This document shows, in pieces, positions 62,694 to 64,000 of a stretch of DNA of 64,000 nucleotides. Origin of the DNA: Thioclava sp. GXIMD4216 (GTDB lineage: Bacteria; Pseudomonadota; Alphaproteobacteria; Rhodobacterales; Rhodobacteraceae); contig NZ_CP149926.1 of NCBI RefSeq assembly GCF_037949285.1, forward strand, positions 124,001 to 188,000, in the 5' to 3' direction. The position numbers and the translations under genes are program-made. The notes under the pieces are model-generated. The model had not been told where the DNA came from and did no database searches. It saw only the letters and a program-made list of their open reading frames with translations. The first letter of the stretch is position 1, and every line of letters starts with the position of its first letter.

Positions 62694-63568
62694 CGCGGGC
62701 TGCCGATCAGATCCTTCAGCACTTTCAGCACCGCCTGCACCTTTGCCGTGCGATGCAGATCGACATGGGTCACCAGCCAGAGCGAGGATTCCCATTCCGG
62801 TCGCGGCGGCAGAACCTCGACCATCCGGCTATCGGAGCGGCCTTCGTTATAAGGCACGAAGCCCAGACCAAGCCCCTGCCGCACAGCCGCCAGCTGGCTC
62901 TCATGGTCATTGGCACGGAAAACAACGCATTCATCGGGCACGGCATTGCTCATCCAGCGCCAGAAAGGCGCGCGGCTGTCCCGTTGCTCCGGCCCGATGA
63001 AACGGTGCTGGTCCAGCGTCTCTTCGGTCGGCATGCCATAACGCTCGACATAGCTCTTGCCCGCATAAAGGCCGGTGCGGTTGGCGCAAAGCTGCTGCAC
63101 CACGTTATCGGGTTCGGTCGGGCGGTTACCGGCACGAATGGCCACATGCGCCTCGCCATATTCCAGCCGGAACACGCGCTGATCGGTCAGATAGCGCAGT
63201 TGCAGCTTGGGATGGTCTACCAGCATCTGTTCCAGCGCCGGCAGGATCAGGGTCGAGATTGTCGGCAGGGACGTCACGATCAGCTCGCCCGACACTTCCT
63301 CTCCTGCCCCGGCAATCCGGGCCGCCAGCTGGCTGAACTGGTCTTCGGTCGCCTGCCCTACGGCCAGAAGCTGATGCCCCGCTTCGGTCGGCGTATAGCC
63401 GCGCGGATGCCGCTGGAACAGCTTCGTCCCCAACCGCGCCTCCAGCGCGTCGACATGGCGGATCACGGTCGCATGGTGGACACCAAGCACCTCGGCTGCC
63501 CCCGAAACCGTGCCGACCCGCGCCACTTGATAGGCCGTTCTGATTTCATCCCAATTATCGAAACTCAT
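62684..63568 (-). CDS. LysR-family transcriptional regulator
   Basis: DNA-binding regulator of 294 residues with an N-terminal winged helix-turn-helix (AYQVARVGTVSGAAEVLGVH then HATVIRHVDALEARLGTKLF, about residues 10-55) and a periplasmic-binding-type effector domain with ELIVTSLPTISTLILPALEQ. Divergent from azoR across a 115-base gap, the usual LysR arrangement, so it probably activates azoR in response to an electrophile or quinone-like compound. The open frame begins at a GTG at 63577; the ATG at 63568 is given, though neither has a strong Shine-Dalgarno sequence. Confidence 0.92.
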   Translation of the reverse strand: MSFDNWDEIRTAYQVARVGTVSGAAEVLGVHHATVIRHVDALEARLGTKLFQRHPRGYTPTEAGHQLLAVGQATEDQFSQLAARIAGAGEEVSGELIVTSLPTISTLILPALEQMLVDHPKLQLRYLTDQRVFRLEYGEAHVAIRAGNRPTEPDNVVQQLCANRTGLYAGKSYVERYGMPTEETLDQHRFIGPEQRDSRAPFWRWMSNAVPDECVVFRANDHESQLAAVRQGLGLGFVPYNEGRSDSRMVEVLPPRPEWESSLWLVTHVDLHRTAKVQAVLKVLKDLIGSPRPN

Positions 63569-63683
63569 GCTGTGCACCCGCGAACAAATTCCGTGCGATC
63601 ATGCCAGTTGAGTTCAAGGTAGCAAGAGGCAATCTTGCGCCAGACTAAAAAATCCTCCCCATTCTTCGCTATTGGAGATTCCA
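63569..63683. promoter_or_regulatory. divergent lysR/azoR control region
   Basis: A 115-base gap that must hold the promoters of both genes and the LysR binding site. A LysR-type T-N11-A motif could not be fixed with certainty. GGAG lies 8-9 bases ahead of the azoR start. Confidence 0.4.
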
Positions 63684-64000
63684 ATGACCATTCTGCGCAT
63701 CGATAGCTCGATCAAGGGCGATGCTTCCGTGACCCGCAAACTGACGGGCATGATCTGCGAGAAACTCGGCGGCGACGTCGTCACCCGCGACACCACCGGC
63801 CTGCCGCTGATTGATGGCGTATGGCTGGGCGCGGCCTACACCCCCGCCGAGAACCGCACCGCCGAGCAGAAAGAGCTGCTGAAACAATCCGACGCGCTGA
63901 TTGCCGAGCTCAAAGCCGCCGACGAGATCGTCATCGGCATGCCGCTTTACAATTTTGGCGTGACCGGCCCGCTGAAAGCATGGATCGACATGATCTGCCG
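63684..64000 (+). CDS. azoR: FMN-dependent NAD(P)H-azoreductase AzoR (N-terminal part)
   Basis: First 105 or so residues of a flavodoxin-fold quinone/azo reductase; the remainder is beyond the window. It begins TILRIDSSIKGDASVTRKLT (phosphate-binding serines of the FMN site) and shows TTGLPLIDG and EIVIGMPLYNFGVTGPLKAW (the conserved MPMYNFGIP-like FMN loop). Physiological role is two-electron reduction of quinones and azo compounds. Divergent lysR supports substrate-induced expression. GGAG precedes the ATG. Confidence 0.93.
   Translation, partial: MTILRIDSSIKGDASVTRKLTGMICEKLGGDVVTRDTTGLPLIDGVWLGAAYTPAENRTAEQKELLKQSDALIAELKAADEIVIGMPLYNFGVTGPLKAWIDMIC

Noticed and set aside
62039..63622. 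527-codon open frame on the + strand
   Set aside because: It crosses the opgC end, a strong terminator and the lysR gene on the other strand; not plausible as a gene.
1..64000. tRNA, rRNA, CRISPR arrays, phage genes
   Set aside because: I scanned by eye for cloverleaf-like TTCGA arms with CCA ends, rRNA consensus and spaced repeats and saw none; a tRNAscan or CRISPR search would be needed to be certain.

Overview
The window is a GC-rich, densely packed chromosomal segment from an alphaproteobacterium, almost certainly in the Rhodobacterales (Rhodobacter/Paracoccus/Roseobacter relatives). The evidence is a GcrA cell-cycle regulator, a fused MrpAB (Pha-type) antiporter subunit, the opgG-opgI-opgH-opgC glucan cluster known from Rhodobacter sphaeroides, a BON/OmpA-type protein, a plant/alphaproteobacterial-type GshA, and many small Rhodobacterales-type membrane proteins. 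The genus cannot be settled from the sequence alone. I found no rRNA, tRNA, CRISPR array, prophage or intact insertion sequence. Both ends cut a gene: thiO on the left and an azoR-like gene on the right.

Layout. 1-1.2 kb: thiD-thiO on the minus strand behind a TPP riboswitch with its own terminator. 1.2-5.1 kb: a YbbAP-type ABC exporter, and tesA divergent from the same CATG. 5.1-10.4 kb: an MFS transporter, an FAD-linked 2-hydroxyacid dehydrogenase, divergent hemC/hemE, and a small lipoprotein. 10.5-16.2 kb: gcrA, an ABC-2 permease, then argD-argF preceded by a 14-codon leader ORF ending in three Arg codons, then rimO. 16.2-20.7 kb: a K+ channel, two small secreted proteins (one built of repeats), ettA behind a palindromic promoter, and a low-GC orphan gene. 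20.9-25.4 kb: pyrB, two PH-like membrane proteins, a dihydroorotase homologue that has lost metal ligands, plsY, and a DUF805 protein. 25.4-31.6 kb: a tandem pair of small membrane paralogues, gshA, a divergent SDR/HxlR pair, and divergent rsmE/ubiA.

31.7-42.5 kb: a BON/OmpA protein, a coiled-coil membrane protein, fdhD, an SppA-like protease, a Zn-ribbon protein, a CaCA exchanger, an SDR, then uvrC, a KamA-family radical SAM enzyme, pgsA, moaD and moaE. 42.6-43.5 kb: a cluster of hairpin repeats followed by a decayed, internally deleted IS3-family transposase. 43.5-50.9 kb: a divergent FAD oxidase and mnmD (the two halves of MnmC as separate genes), a DMT transporter, slt, dapA, and a TPR-sulfotransferase. 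51-57.2 kb: the complete mrp/mnh operon (AB fusion, C, D, E, F, G). 57.6-62.6 kb: opgGIHC for periplasmic glucan synthesis and succinylation. 62.7-64 kb: a LysR regulator divergent from azoR.

Functionally the window is mostly housekeeping: thiamine, heme, arginine, pyrimidine, glutathione, ubiquinone and molybdopterin synthesis, translation fidelity, and DNA repair. It also carries two envelope/osmotic systems (Mrp antiporter and osmoregulated periplasmic glucans). The most interesting unexplained items are the candidate arginine-sensing leader peptide in front of argD-argF, the apparently dead dihydroorotase in the pyrB operon, the terminator hairpin inside the 415-base divergent gap before opgG, the palindromic ettA promoter, and the low-GC orphan gene between ettA and pyrB.
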